Source of the DNA: Bacillota bacterium
GTDB lineage: Bacteria; Bacillota; Limnochordia; DTU087
NCBI GenBank assembly: GCA_012510855.1
Contig: JAAZHE010000044.1
Span: forward strand, 1 to 40,221
Direction of reading: 5' to 3'
Length of the DNA stretch: 40,221 bases
In this document: piece after piece, positions 31,743-40,035 of the stretch
Numbering within the stretch: position 1 is the first letter of the stretch
Layout of the letters: every line of letters begins with the position of its first letter
Position numbers and translations under genes: made by a program
The notes under the pieces: generated by a model
The model's input: the letters and a program-made list of their open reading frames with translations, nothing else
Told to the model about the DNA's origin: nothing
Database searches by the model: none

Positions 31743-32534
31743 TCAATGGTGGCTGGGAACCAACACATGTACCTGGGGCTTGCCGGTCAAGGGATTGGGG
31801 TAGACAACTACATCTACCCCATATACTCTGGCGAGGGTCTCGCCCCGGAGGACCTCCTCTGCAGAGCCGGATGCTTCGACGGTACCCCGCGCCAGCAGAA
31901 GCAGTTGATCGCAGTATTCTGCAGCCAAATCTAAATCATGGAGCACCACGATGGTAACAAGGCCCTTCTCGCTGGTTAACCGCCTGAGCAGCTGGAAAAT
32001 CTCGGCCTCATGATTAATATCCAAGGAGGCAGTGGGCTCATCTAATAGGAGCACCTCAGGCTCTTGGGCCAAGGCTCTAGCTACAATCACCCTCTGCCTT
32101 TCTCCCCCAGAGAGTTCCGTCATGGACCGTTCGGCTAGAAATAAAACATTGGTAGCTTCCATGGCTTGATGGACGATTTCCTGGTCTTGTTTGGACATGG
32201 CCTGAAACCGGCGCAGGTATGGGCTCCGGCCCATCTCCACAATATCTCTGACAGTGAACTCAAAGTTGATCTGGGTTTCCTGGGGCACCACTGCCACTGT
32301 TCTAGCCAGAAGTCGAGGTGACCAAGAAGCGGTATCTTTACCATCGATCAAAATCCGCCCTCGATCAGGGACTAGAAGTCTAGAGATGATCTTCAAAAGG
32401 GTGGTCTTGCCGGAACCGTTTGGCCCTATGATCCCCACCATCTCCCCAGCCTCAACTGTGAAGCTGATGTCCTGGAGGATGAGCCGCTGGCCGTAACTGA
32501 AACTCACATTTTCAACAACCAGTTTTTTGGCCAT
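31743..32534 (-). CDS. btuD: ABC transporter ATP-binding protein (BtuD/FecE type)
   Basis: VGIIGPNGSGKTTLLKIISRLL, ELSGGERQRVIVARALAQEPEVLLLDEPTASLDI, VLHDLDLAAEYCDQLLLLARG. Confidence 0.92.
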   Translation of the reverse strand: MAKKLVVENVSFSYGQRLILQDISFTVEAGEMVGIIGPNGSGKTTLLKIISRLLVPDRGRILIDGKDTASWSPRLLARTVAVVPQETQINFEFTVRDIVEMGRSPYLRRFQAMSKQDQEIVHQAMEATNVLFLAERSMTELSGGERQRVIVARALAQEPEVLLLDEPTASLDINHEAEIFQLLRRLTSEKGLVTIVVLHDLDLAAEYCDQLLLLARGTVEASGSAEEVLRGETLARVYGVDVVVYPNPLTGKPQVHVLVPSHH

Positions 32535-32551
32535 GGAATACTCACCATTTC

Positions 32552-33475
32552 TTAGAAACGTTCAGGATGCAGTATTCTTGCCAGCACCAGCAATGCATCG
32601 GCAAGTCGCGGCGTTGTCCGCACAAAGGGTTCGGAGTCTACTGCTATCACTCGGCCTTGCTGCACGGCCTTAACTGTCTGCCAGGCACTGCGGGCCAGCA
32701 CCTCATCCTCGTAAGGCCAAGTAAGGATAATCACATCGGGATTTCTCTCCACAACTAATTCGCTGCTGTACTCTACCCAGGCACCGGGGGCATCGGCCGC
32801 CAAATTGCGCCCTCCAGCCAATTCTATCAACTCCTGCATGAAGCTCCCAGGTCCGCAGGTCATCAGGGGCTCATTCCAGATCTCTACAAATACCAGCGGC
32901 CGCTCATCTTCCGGAAGATCCCCCAAAGCATCCTGTACATAGCAGATCTTTTCCTTCATTTCCGCCACTACTTCCTGGGCTTGATCCTGGGCTCCAGTGG
33001 CTTCACCTAGCAGCAACAGTGCATCCATTACTTCCTCAAGGTTAGTCGGATTGATGGCTAGAACCGGAAGCCCCAGCTCATCTAGCTTGGCGATGAAGGT
33101 CCTCACTACCTGGGCATCCCCGACGATCAGATCGGGCTCCAGCATCAAAATCTGCTCGTAGTTGAGATGCAGAGCATCGCCGATAATCGGCTTCTCCTCG
33201 GCTTCTGGAGGATAGTTGCTGTAATCGCTGACTCCCACCACCTTGTTTCCCAAACCGAGAGCATACAGGTTTTCGGTGACGCTGGGAGCCAAGGAGATCA
33301 ATCTTTCCGGAGCTTTCTCGATTAAGATTTCTCTATCCAAGCCGTCGATGACAACCACTGGGAATTCTGCGGCTTGTACAGAAACAGCCCCCAGCACCGT
33401 CAAACAGACACACAGAGCCAAGAACTTAGATAATGTTCCAACCAAATCTCTATACAGAAGCATCATGCTGGTCAC
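32552..33475 (-). CDS. btuF: ABC transporter substrate-binding protein (BtuF-like)
   Basis: Signal peptide; PERLISLAPSVTENLYALGLGNKVVGVSDYSNYPPEAEEKPIIGD, EPDLIVGDAQ; first gene after a cobalamin riboswitch. Confidence 0.88.
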   Translation of the reverse strand: MTSMMLLYRDLVGTLSKFLALCVCLTVLGAVSVQAAEFPVVVIDGLDREILIEKAPERLISLAPSVTENLYALGLGNKVVGVSDYSNYPPEAEEKPIIGDALHLNYEQILMLEPDLIVGDAQVVRTFIAKLDELGLPVLAINPTNLEEVMDALLLLGEATGAQDQAQEVVAEMKEKICYVQDALGDLPEDERPLVFVEIWNEPLMTCGPGSFMQELIELAGGRNLAADAPGAWVEYSSELVVERNPDVIILTWPYEDEVLARSAWQTVKAVQQGRVIAVDSEPFVRTTPRLADALLVLARILHPERF

Positions 33476-33506
33476 CTCTTGTCATCACATTTTTCTTGTA
33501 AGTGCT

Positions 33507-33541
33507 AAAAAAAATCCTCTTCCCAGTCAGGTCAGAGGATT
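33507..33541 (-). terminator. Intrinsic terminator in the riboswitch expression platform upstream of btuF
   Basis: Minus strand AATCCTCT...AGAGGATT followed by a T8 run. Confidence 0.8.
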
Positions 33542-33599
33542 CATGGTCAACCGGCGTTGATCCTTTTCCATATCGCCAAGTTCCCGTGTACCATCCCCT

Positions 33600-33787
33600 T
33601 TCCGCGAAGGTTGCTGGTTCATCCCTTAGGCAGGTCTCCTGGCTACCGGATCATCACTTTGCCATAGCCTTCCCCACAGGCTGCGAGTGGCTGATGGCCA
33701 TTCCCCGGTTACAGTGGCGCGACCGCGTGGTCACGAGCAAAAGGCTGCTCGCCCAACTTCCCTATTCTCCCCGGATACGGGGCACCT
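33600..33787 (-). ncRNA. Cobalamin (adenosylcobalamin) riboswitch
   Basis: Minus strand has the B12 box AGCCAGGAGACCTGCC (33629-33644), GCCACTGTAACCGGGGAATGG, 5' GGTGCCCCG and flanking stems; lies upstream of btuF-btuD-cobO-btuC. Confidence 0.95.
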
Positions 33788-33792
33788 AAGGG

Positions 33793-33829
33793 TTAATATT
33801 CACTTTTACCAAAAGGTCAATGGTTGACC
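33793..33829 (-). promoter_or_regulatory. Predicted promoter of the B12 operon with palindrome over -35
   Basis: Minus strand TTGACC (33815-33820) - 16 nt - TATTAA (33793-33798); GGTCAA-TGG-TTGACC palindrome (33815-33829) overlaps -35. Confidence 0.5.
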
Positions 33830-33915
33830 CTGCTCAGTCCCTTTGCACTATTCGGCAGCACGCCTCTAAATCCTGCCGGAAGGGCCTATCTTTGCCCTCT
33901 GGGACGCTCGAGTAG

Positions 33916-34773
33916 TTAACGATCCACTGCAGGTTGTCGCAGTTTGAGCACTTTCCGGATCTCCTCACCATACTCTGGATAATCATCTACCGGAGATTCC
34001 AAGATGAAAGGGAGTTCTCCCAGCACTGAGTGGTTAACGATTGCTTGAATACCTTCCATGCCTAAGGCCCCCTCGCCAATTTTGGCGTGGCGGTCAATGC
34101 TGCTGCCCAATTCCTGTTTGGAGTCATTGAGATGCATCAACTTCATCCGTTCCAGGCCGAGGAGAGCATCAAATTCTTCCAGAAACTGGTCAATCCCTGG
34201 GGTATTAGTAAGATCATAGCCCGCGGCTAGCAAGTGGCAGCTGTCCAGGCAGACCCCCATCTTTTCCGGCCAGTATAACCTGAGGAAAACCTCCCGCAGT
34301 TCCTGCAGGTTTCTACCCACTTCTGTTCCGTGACCGGCCATGGTCTCCAGTAATAGAACGGGCTTCTCTTCATGATACCGCTCAAAGACAAAGGTGAGGG
34401 CATCGACAATTCGCTCTATACCTGCATCAACCCCATCACCAAGATGACTGCCGGGATGCACTACTAGAAAATCAACTTCGGCAGCAGCAAAGCGCTCCAA
34501 GTCTTCCCGCAGAGTCTCTTTGCCGAAATCATGAATATCCGGCCGGTTTGTAGCCAAGTTTATGGTGTAGGGCATGTGGCCCACTACACACTTAATTCCT
34601 GCTTCTAGCCGGCTCTTCCGAAACTCCGCTATCTCCTCCTCCCCAATGTGTCGGGCCCTTCCACCCCGGGGATTACGGGTAAAAAACTGAAAGGCGTTGC
34701 CGTCTATGGACTTGGCTAGTTCTATTGCAGCAGGCATCCCTTTTGCAATGGTTAGATGAGCACCAATAATCAT
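33916..34773 (-). CDS. nfo: Deoxyribonuclease IV (AP endonuclease)
   Basis: MIIGAHLTIAKGMPAAIELAKSIDGNAFQFFTRNPRG, VVHPGSHLGDG, LLLETMAGHGTEVG, GVCLDSCHLLAAGYDL, HLNDSKQELGSSIDRHAKIGEG. Confidence 0.97.
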   Translation of the reverse strand: MIIGAHLTIAKGMPAAIELAKSIDGNAFQFFTRNPRGGRARHIGEEEIAEFRKSRLEAGIKCVVGHMPYTINLATNRPDIHDFGKETLREDLERFAAAEVDFLVVHPGSHLGDGVDAGIERIVDALTFVFERYHEEKPVLLLETMAGHGTEVGRNLQELREVFLRLYWPEKMGVCLDSCHLLAAGYDLTNTPGIDQFLEEFDALLGLERMKLMHLNDSKQELGSSIDRHAKIGEGALGMEGIQAIVNHSVLGELPFILESPVDDYPEYGEEIRKVLKLRQPAVDR

Positions 34774-34915
34774 TTTCCAATCATTTTTCCTCCATAGATA
34801 TCCAGGTGAGTAGCACTCTACCAGTATTGTATTCCATACTTACCGCGATACTATACTTGGGCAAACCCCTGAGCTCAGACAGCGGGGTCAAAACCGACAG
34901 AGGAGGCGCCATCAC

Positions 34916-35281
34916 TTGGCAAGAACCAAACGCGAACAGCAGAATCAGCAAAACCAGCAGGTCTCCATGCAAGCTCGACAGACACAGCAGAATCGCCAGG
35001 CACAGCAGGCCCAGCAGACAGGTCAGCAGCAGACCCAGTATGAATTTGCCCAACCGCTGACCGGGCCCCAGAATCAGGGGCAGCAGAACCAGCAGCAGGT
35101 TGCTATGCAGGCTCAGCAGCAGGCTCGTCAGGCCCAGCAGGCCCGGCAAAGAGCCAAACAGCAGTCCCAGTACGAGTTCAGTCAACCGTTGACTGGAACT
35201 CAAAACCAGAGACAGCAGAATCAGCAGGCAAGCCAGATGGCACAACAGAAAGCGCAGCAGAGACCGCAGAATCAGTCGTAA
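34916..35281 (+). CDS. Candidate gamma-type small acid-soluble spore protein (Gln-rich repeat protein)
   Basis: 121 aa from a TTG start with AGGAGG (34901-34906) 9 nt upstream. Two long repeats and a partial third, each Q/N/A/R-rich and ending TQYEFAQPLTGPQNQ / SQYEFSQPLTGTQNQ; resembles the recalled SspE repeat QQVRKQNQQSA...QFGTEFASETN. Strong hairpin follows at 35337-35369. Confidence 0.65.
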   Translation: MARTKREQQNQQNQQVSMQARQTQQNRQAQQAQQTGQQQTQYEFAQPLTGPQNQGQQNQQQVAMQAQQQARQAQQARQRAKQQSQYEFSQPLTGTQNQRQQNQQASQMAQQKAQQRPQNQS

Positions 35282-35336
35282 CAACTCTATCACAAGCGTC
35301 GGAGTAAGAATCAGAACTCACAGGAACAGTCTCTCA

Positions 35337-35369
35337 GCGGCCGGAGAGCATTGCTTGCTCTCCGGCTGC
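35337..35369 (+). terminator. Strong hairpin terminator candidate after the SASP-like ORF
   Basis: CCGGAGAGCA-TTGCT-TGCTCTCCGG, perfect 10-bp core with outer pairs; weak U-tract. Confidence 0.6.
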
Positions 35370-35397
35370 CCCTTGTCAGGAGGTCCTAACCTTTCTC

Positions 35398-36639
35398 ATG
35401 TTGAAAACAAGCCGGAATAGCCAACCTAGAGACAATAAACTAAGACACTGCCGGGATTGGCTAGAAGCCACACTCCTGGTGAAATCCGATGCCAGAACAT
35501 TGACCTCGGCAGGACTCCTGGCGGGGGAGATAGTCCTTTTTTCTGCCGTGGGCCTCTGGATTGCTGGAACTTTAGTTGGCCTCCAGGGTCCGCCGGCGGT
35601 GCGCCTTGCCGCCGTGGTAAAAGGCATCATTCCATGGCTTCCTTTCCTGGCACTTTGCCTATTGCTTTCGCTCGCAGCTGCCCACATGGCTCAATGGGGT
35701 GAGCGCCGCTACCGCCGGGGCCGAACGGCTGCTGCCTTGGTATCGGTACCGGTAACACCGGTTATCCTCGGCATCCTCCTCGTTCAACCGTTCTTTGCGG
35801 CTGCACCTATCCTTGCCCCTATCGCCATCTGGGCAGCAGCGGAGCTTTGGTGGCAGCTTTTTCTTTATTTTCTGCGGCGCTTGGCTACCTTCGACTATTG
35901 GGCTGAACTGGAGCGGGAAAGCCGGAGCTCCTCATCAGACAACTGTTATGACCTAAGATCCCACCGGGAGTACTTGGCGACCAAGAAAACCGCCCTTATG
36001 GAGAGAAAACTCCGCTGGGAGGCAATGGCAAATAGCGGAAACCCTCAAGACGGCCAGACCCAAGCACTCAACGGCGGCAGCCAGGGTTTAACATCTCCCG
36101 GATCCGGGACCCGCCTTCGCTTTCCAGTTACAATCATTTTAGCAGCCTGCTGCTTCTTGGCTTTGGGCGGGCTCCTCCGCCAAGTTGAAAGCAGAAAAGC
36201 CCAGGTGCAGTCCCCGGAAGCCGCAGCTATCCCGGTGGAACCTCCCCGGCTTACCTTCTGGTACCAAGCCCTGGATCCTGAAGCATCACTGCTGCAAGAT
36301 CTAATAGACGCCTACAATGAGACAATTGCTGGCCCGGCTACTACCCCTGGTGTTATCGGAATTAACCAAGATGGCGATCTTGCCCAGGAGATTTTCTACG
36401 CCCAGCTGGCGGATAGGAGTCCCGACATTATGCTGCTACCTAGAGAATTTGGGCTGCAGCTCTACACCGGCTGGAACTCGCCGGCTTATGATTCTGAGTT
36501 TGCCGGCTCTTACCTCCCCCTGTGGACTAATCGCCCTTGGCGGCAGCGGCTGGCACTGGTGGTCAGTCCAAAAACCCAGTTCCCCCAAGAGGCCCAGGCT
36601 TTTGCCGCGTATCTCCATGACCGGCTGAGCAGAGAATGA
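35398..36639 (+). CDS. Hypothetical membrane protein with C-terminal extracellular solute-binding-like domain
   Basis: 413 aa; about four N-terminal TM helices, a cytosolic-looking charged segment, another TM (FPVTIILAACCFLALGGLL), then LTFWYQALDPEASLLQDLIDAYNETIAG...SPDIMLLPREFGLQLYTG...RLALVVSPKTQFPQEAQAFAAYL. Confidence 0.6.
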   Translation: MLKTSRNSQPRDNKLRHCRDWLEATLLVKSDARTLTSAGLLAGEIVLFSAVGLWIAGTLVGLQGPPAVRLAAVVKGIIPWLPFLALCLLLSLAAAHMAQWGERRYRRGRTAAALVSVPVTPVILGILLVQPFFAAAPILAPIAIWAAAELWWQLFLYFLRRLATFDYWAELERESRSSSSDNCYDLRSHREYLATKKTALMERKLRWEAMANSGNPQDGQTQALNGGSQGLTSPGSGTRLRFPVTIILAACCFLALGGLLRQVESRKAQVQSPEAAAIPVEPPRLTFWYQALDPEASLLQDLIDAYNETIAGPATTPGVIGINQDGDLAQEIFYAQLADRSPDIMLLPREFGLQLYTGWNSPAYDSEFAGSYLPLWTNRPWRQRLALVVSPKTQFPQEAQAFAAYLHDRLSRE

Positions 36640-36683
36640 CAAGGGGATCGGGACCCTCCACACCTCTGACCCTCCATACCTCT

Positions 36684-37874
36684 CTACTGGGAACTACTGC
36701 CTTTGATCTCTCGGATCAGCGCCGGAATGATTTCTTCTACCTTACCCACGATCCCATATGTTGCGATACTGAAAATGGGCGCATCGGGGTCGCTGTTGAT
36801 GGCCACGATAATGTCAGAAGACTGCATACCAACTATATGCTGAATAGCACCGCTAATGCCGCAGGCAATGTAGATTTTCGGCGCCACTGTCCGGCCGGTT
36901 TGTCCTACCTGGTGGGGATAACTCACCCAGCCCGCATCTACCACCGCCCTGCTGGCACCAACGGCTGCTCCCAGGACCGATGCCAATTCTTCTACAAGGC
37001 GGAAGTTTTCCGGACTTCCCAGACCTCGTCCACCGGCCACCACGATATCGGCTTCAACTAAGTTGGGACCTGTGTCGGCCGCTTCCACTACCTCAAGGAT
37101 ACGCTGCCACGGCATAAGGGGCGGCAGTTCCAAGTGAATTATCTCCCCTTTTCTATTGGGATCCCTAGCAGGCTTGGGAAATACTTTAGGTCTAACTGTT
37201 GCCATCTGGGGCCTGTGATTGGGGCACCGTATGGTAGCCATCAAGTTGCCGCCAAAGGCAGGACGGGTTTGCAGCAAGTTCCCATCCTCATCTAGCGCAA
37301 AAGCGGTGCAGTCAGCAGTAAGCCCTGTTCCCAGCCGGGTAGCGACTCTGGGCGCCAGGGAACGGCCGTTGGCAGTTCCGCCAATTAACAGAATCTCCGG
37401 CCGGTACTGCTTAACTGAGTATTCCATCACTTGAGCATATAGGTCACCCCGGTAACCTTTAAGCTCCGGAGCACTGCCCACATAAACCCGATCAGCGCCG
37501 AATTTAACCAGCTCTTGAGCCAAATGATCCACGCCATCGCCCAAGAGAAGACACCCCAAAGACACTTCCAGCTCTGCTGCCAGCCTCCGGCCTTCGCCTA
37601 AGAGCTCCAAGACTACATCTAGAAGCTGGCCGTCTCTCTGCTCGGCAAAAACCCATACATCTCCCCTCGCCTCCCCAGGCTCGGACTGCGCAGATATCTC
37701 CTCTCCAGCGATATAGATAGCCTCGGTAGGACAGACCTCTACACAGGCTCCACAAAGGGTACATTCTTCACTGAACTCAGGGCCATCGGTTCCCACAGTG
37801 ATCGCATCGTAGGGACATGCATCTTCACAGGCCCCGCAAATAGTACAGTTATCTGCTCGCAATCGAATTTCCAT
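36684..37874 (-). CDS. etfA: Electron transfer flavoprotein alpha subunit with N-terminal 2[4Fe-4S] ferredoxin domain
   Basis: CTICGACEDACPYDAITV...CTLCGACVEVCPTEAI; C-terminal VVAGGRGLGSPENFRLVEELASVLGAAVGASRAVVDAGW...QVGQTGRTVAPKIYIACGISGAIQHIVGMQ. Confidence 0.95.
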   Translation of the reverse strand: MEIRLRADNCTICGACEDACPYDAITVGTDGPEFSEECTLCGACVEVCPTEAIYIAGEEISAQSEPGEARGDVWVFAEQRDGQLLDVVLELLGEGRRLAAELEVSLGCLLLGDGVDHLAQELVKFGADRVYVGSAPELKGYRGDLYAQVMEYSVKQYRPEILLIGGTANGRSLAPRVATRLGTGLTADCTAFALDEDGNLLQTRPAFGGNLMATIRCPNHRPQMATVRPKVFPKPARDPNRKGEIIHLELPPLMPWQRILEVVEAADTGPNLVEADIVVAGGRGLGSPENFRLVEELASVLGAAVGASRAVVDAGWVSYPHQVGQTGRTVAPKIYIACGISGAIQHIVGMQSSDIIVAINSDPDAPIFSIATYGIVGKVEEIIPALIREIKGSSSQ

Positions 37875-37913
37875 ACGCTACTTTCCTCCTGATGCCGATG
37901 CTGCCAAATCTAC

Positions 37914-38690
37914 CTATAGGGACCTAAGCCGCTGCCACAGAGCAGCTGCCTGTTCACTGGGCGTACCTTCCAACATTTCACCCCTGCGCTGTCTCTCGGG
38001 TTCGAAGGTGCGCCATACCTGGGTAGGTGAGCCTTTGAGGCCGATACGTTCTGCCTCTGCTTCAATGTCTTCCGGTCCCCAGATAGGAATTTCTGCCTTT
38101 TTGGCCCGCATCATGCCCCGGAGTCCCGGGATCCGGGGTTCGTTTAGCTCTTTTACCACTGTAATAACCGCGGGCAAGTTTACCTCCACCACTTCATACC
38201 CTCTGTCGGTCAGTCTTTCTGCCACCAGCTTATCTTCAGTCAGCTCCCTGATCTTCCTAACTTGGGTGATGTGGGGTATGTCCAGATTAGCTGCCACACC
38301 CGGACCTACCTGAGCTGTATCTCCATCTACTGCCTGCTTACCGCAGATCACAAGATCCACATCACCCAGTTTCGCGATGGCTCGGGCTAGTGTATAGGAG
38401 GTGGCCAGGGTATCGGCTCCGGCAAACCGCCGGTCACTGAGGAGGATCCCGTGATCAGCTCCCATGGCAATGGCGTCCCGCAGGACTTGTTCAGCGGAGG
38501 CTGGTCCCATGGACAAGACGGTGACTTTGCCGCCCTTTGCCTCCCTAAGGCGCAGGGCTTCCTCTAAGGCATGAAGGTCATATGGGTTGATAATTTTATC
38601 TACACCTTCCCGGATCACCAAGCCGGTTTCCCGATCAATTCGAGCCTGGCTGGGGTCGGGGACCTGTTTGATACAGGCGACTATATGCAT
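37914..38690 (-). CDS. etfB: Electron transfer flavoprotein beta subunit
   Basis: MHIVACIKQVPDP, INPYDLHALEEALRLREA, VTVLSMGPASAEQVLRDAIAMGADHGILLSDRRFAGADTLATSYTLA, CGKQAVDGDTAQVGPGVA. Start at 38690 from the AAGGGGAG SD; ORF track start 38714. Confidence 0.95.
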   Translation of the reverse strand: MHIVACIKQVPDPSQARIDRETGLVIREGVDKIINPYDLHALEEALRLREAKGGKVTVLSMGPASAEQVLRDAIAMGADHGILLSDRRFAGADTLATSYTLARAIAKLGDVDLVICGKQAVDGDTAQVGPGVAANLDIPHITQVRKIRELTEDKLVAERLTDRGYEVVEVNLPAVITVVKELNEPRIPGLRGMMRAKKAEIPIWGPEDIEAEAERIGLKGSPTQVWRTFEPERQRRGEMLEGTPSEQAAALWQRLRSL

Positions 38691-38710
38691 GTGCTGCTTT
38701 CTCCCCTTCG

Positions 38711-39871
38711 TCACTTGTTCTTACGGGCTGCTTTCTTAATGAGGTCGAGCGCGATGATGTTGCGCTGAATCTGATTGGTGCCTTCATAGATCTGGGTGAT
38801 CTTGGCATCCCGCATCATCTTTTCCACTGGGTACTCCCGCATATAACCATAACCGCCCAGGATCTGCACAGCATCTACAGTCACTTTCATTGCCACATCA
38901 GAGGCAAACAGCTTAGCCATAGCTGCCGCGTGGGATACATCCTTAGCACCGCTGTCGATCCATCTAGCGACGGAATACACCAGGGCCCGGGCTGCCTCTA
39001 CTTGGGTAGCCATATCTGCCAGCATGAACTGAATTCCCTGGAAGGAGCTAATGGGCTGACCAAACTGTACCCGCTGGCGGGCATAATTGACTGCTTCATC
39101 CAAAGCACCTTGGGCAATCCCCACAGCCTGAGCGCCGACTCCCGGCCGGGTCTTATCAAAGGTTTTCATGGTAATGACAAAACCCTGGCCTTCCCGCCCC
39201 AGTAGGTTTTCTTTGGGAATCCGGCAGTTATCGAAAATGACTTCCCGGGTAGCTGAAGCTCGGATTCCCAGCTTTTTCTCCTTCTTTCCAAAACTCAAGC
39301 CCGGTGTACCCTTCTCCACAATGAAGGCACTGTATCCCCTAGGACCCTTGGCCTTATCTGTCACTGCAATGACTGTATAAATATCTGCTTCTCCGCCGTT
39401 GGTGATCCACTGCTTGGTGCCGTTGAGGACGTATTCATCTCCATCTAGTGTAGCAGTTGTGGCAATCCCCGATACATCGCTGCCGGCATTAGCCTCAGTC
39501 AAGGCAAAGGCCGCAAGGCGCTTGCCGCTGGCGATGTCCGGCAGGTAGCGCTGTTTTTGCTCCTCTGTGCCAAACATAATGATGGGAAAGCTCCCCAATG
39601 CACTGGCCGCGTAGCTAACCGCCACACCGCTGCAGGCCCGGGACAGCTCCTCGACCACTAAAACCTGTTCAAAAACACCGCCGCCCAACCCGCCGTATTC
39701 CTCCGGCACCCAGACTGCAAATAGATCTGCCTCACCCAAAATGCGCATGAGTTCCCAAGGGAACTCTTCTCTCTCATCCAGCTCTGCTGCCACTGGCTTG
39801 ATCTTCTCATCGGCGATCCGGGCAGCTAGCTCCTTGATCATTTGCTGTTCCTCGGAAAGAAAATAATCCAC
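38711..39871 (-). CDS. Acyl-CoA dehydrogenase
   Basis: VPEEYGGLGGGVFEQVLVVEELSRAC, AFALTEANAGSDVSGIATTA, NGTKQWITNGGEAD, ILGGYGYMREYPVEKMMRDAKITQIYEGTNQIQRNIIA. Confidence 0.96.
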   Translation of the reverse strand: MDYFLSEEQQMIKELAARIADEKIKPVAAELDEREEFPWELMRILGEADLFAVWVPEEYGGLGGGVFEQVLVVEELSRACSGVAVSYAASALGSFPIIMFGTEEQKQRYLPDIASGKRLAAFALTEANAGSDVSGIATTATLDGDEYVLNGTKQWITNGGEADIYTVIAVTDKAKGPRGYSAFIVEKGTPGLSFGKKEKKLGIRASATREVIFDNCRIPKENLLGREGQGFVITMKTFDKTRPGVGAQAVGIAQGALDEAVNYARQRVQFGQPISSFQGIQFMLADMATQVEAARALVYSVARWIDSGAKDVSHAAAMAKLFASDVAMKVTVDAVQILGGYGYMREYPVEKMMRDAKITQIYEGTNQIQRNIIALDLIKKAARKNK

Positions 39872-39955
39872 TGGTTTTCCCTCCTTAGTACATACTTCTA
39901 TGAGCAGGTCCTAACTCTGTGTTTCGCCGTGGATTATCATAATCCTGCCAACGAC

Positions 39956-39991
39956 GAAAAAGGCTGCAGCCTCGAGGTCAAGCTGCAGCCT
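39956..39991 (-). terminator. Intrinsic terminator of the corrinoid protein gene
   Basis: Minus strand AGGCTGCAGC...GCTGCAGCCT (10-bp stem) followed by TTTTTC. Confidence 0.85.
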
Positions 39992-40035
39992 ACCAAATTA
40001 TGCCCAACTGGCGGTAGAATATACTAGTCCTTGTC

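Noticed and set aside
34781-35293. 170-aa Leu-rich ORF on the minus strand (MIELLRLILRSLLRFLL...)
   Set aside because: Antisense shadow of the Gln-rich ORF: CAG/CAA Gln codons read as CTG/TTG Leu on the other strand. The plus-strand ORF has the SD and the SASP-like repeats.
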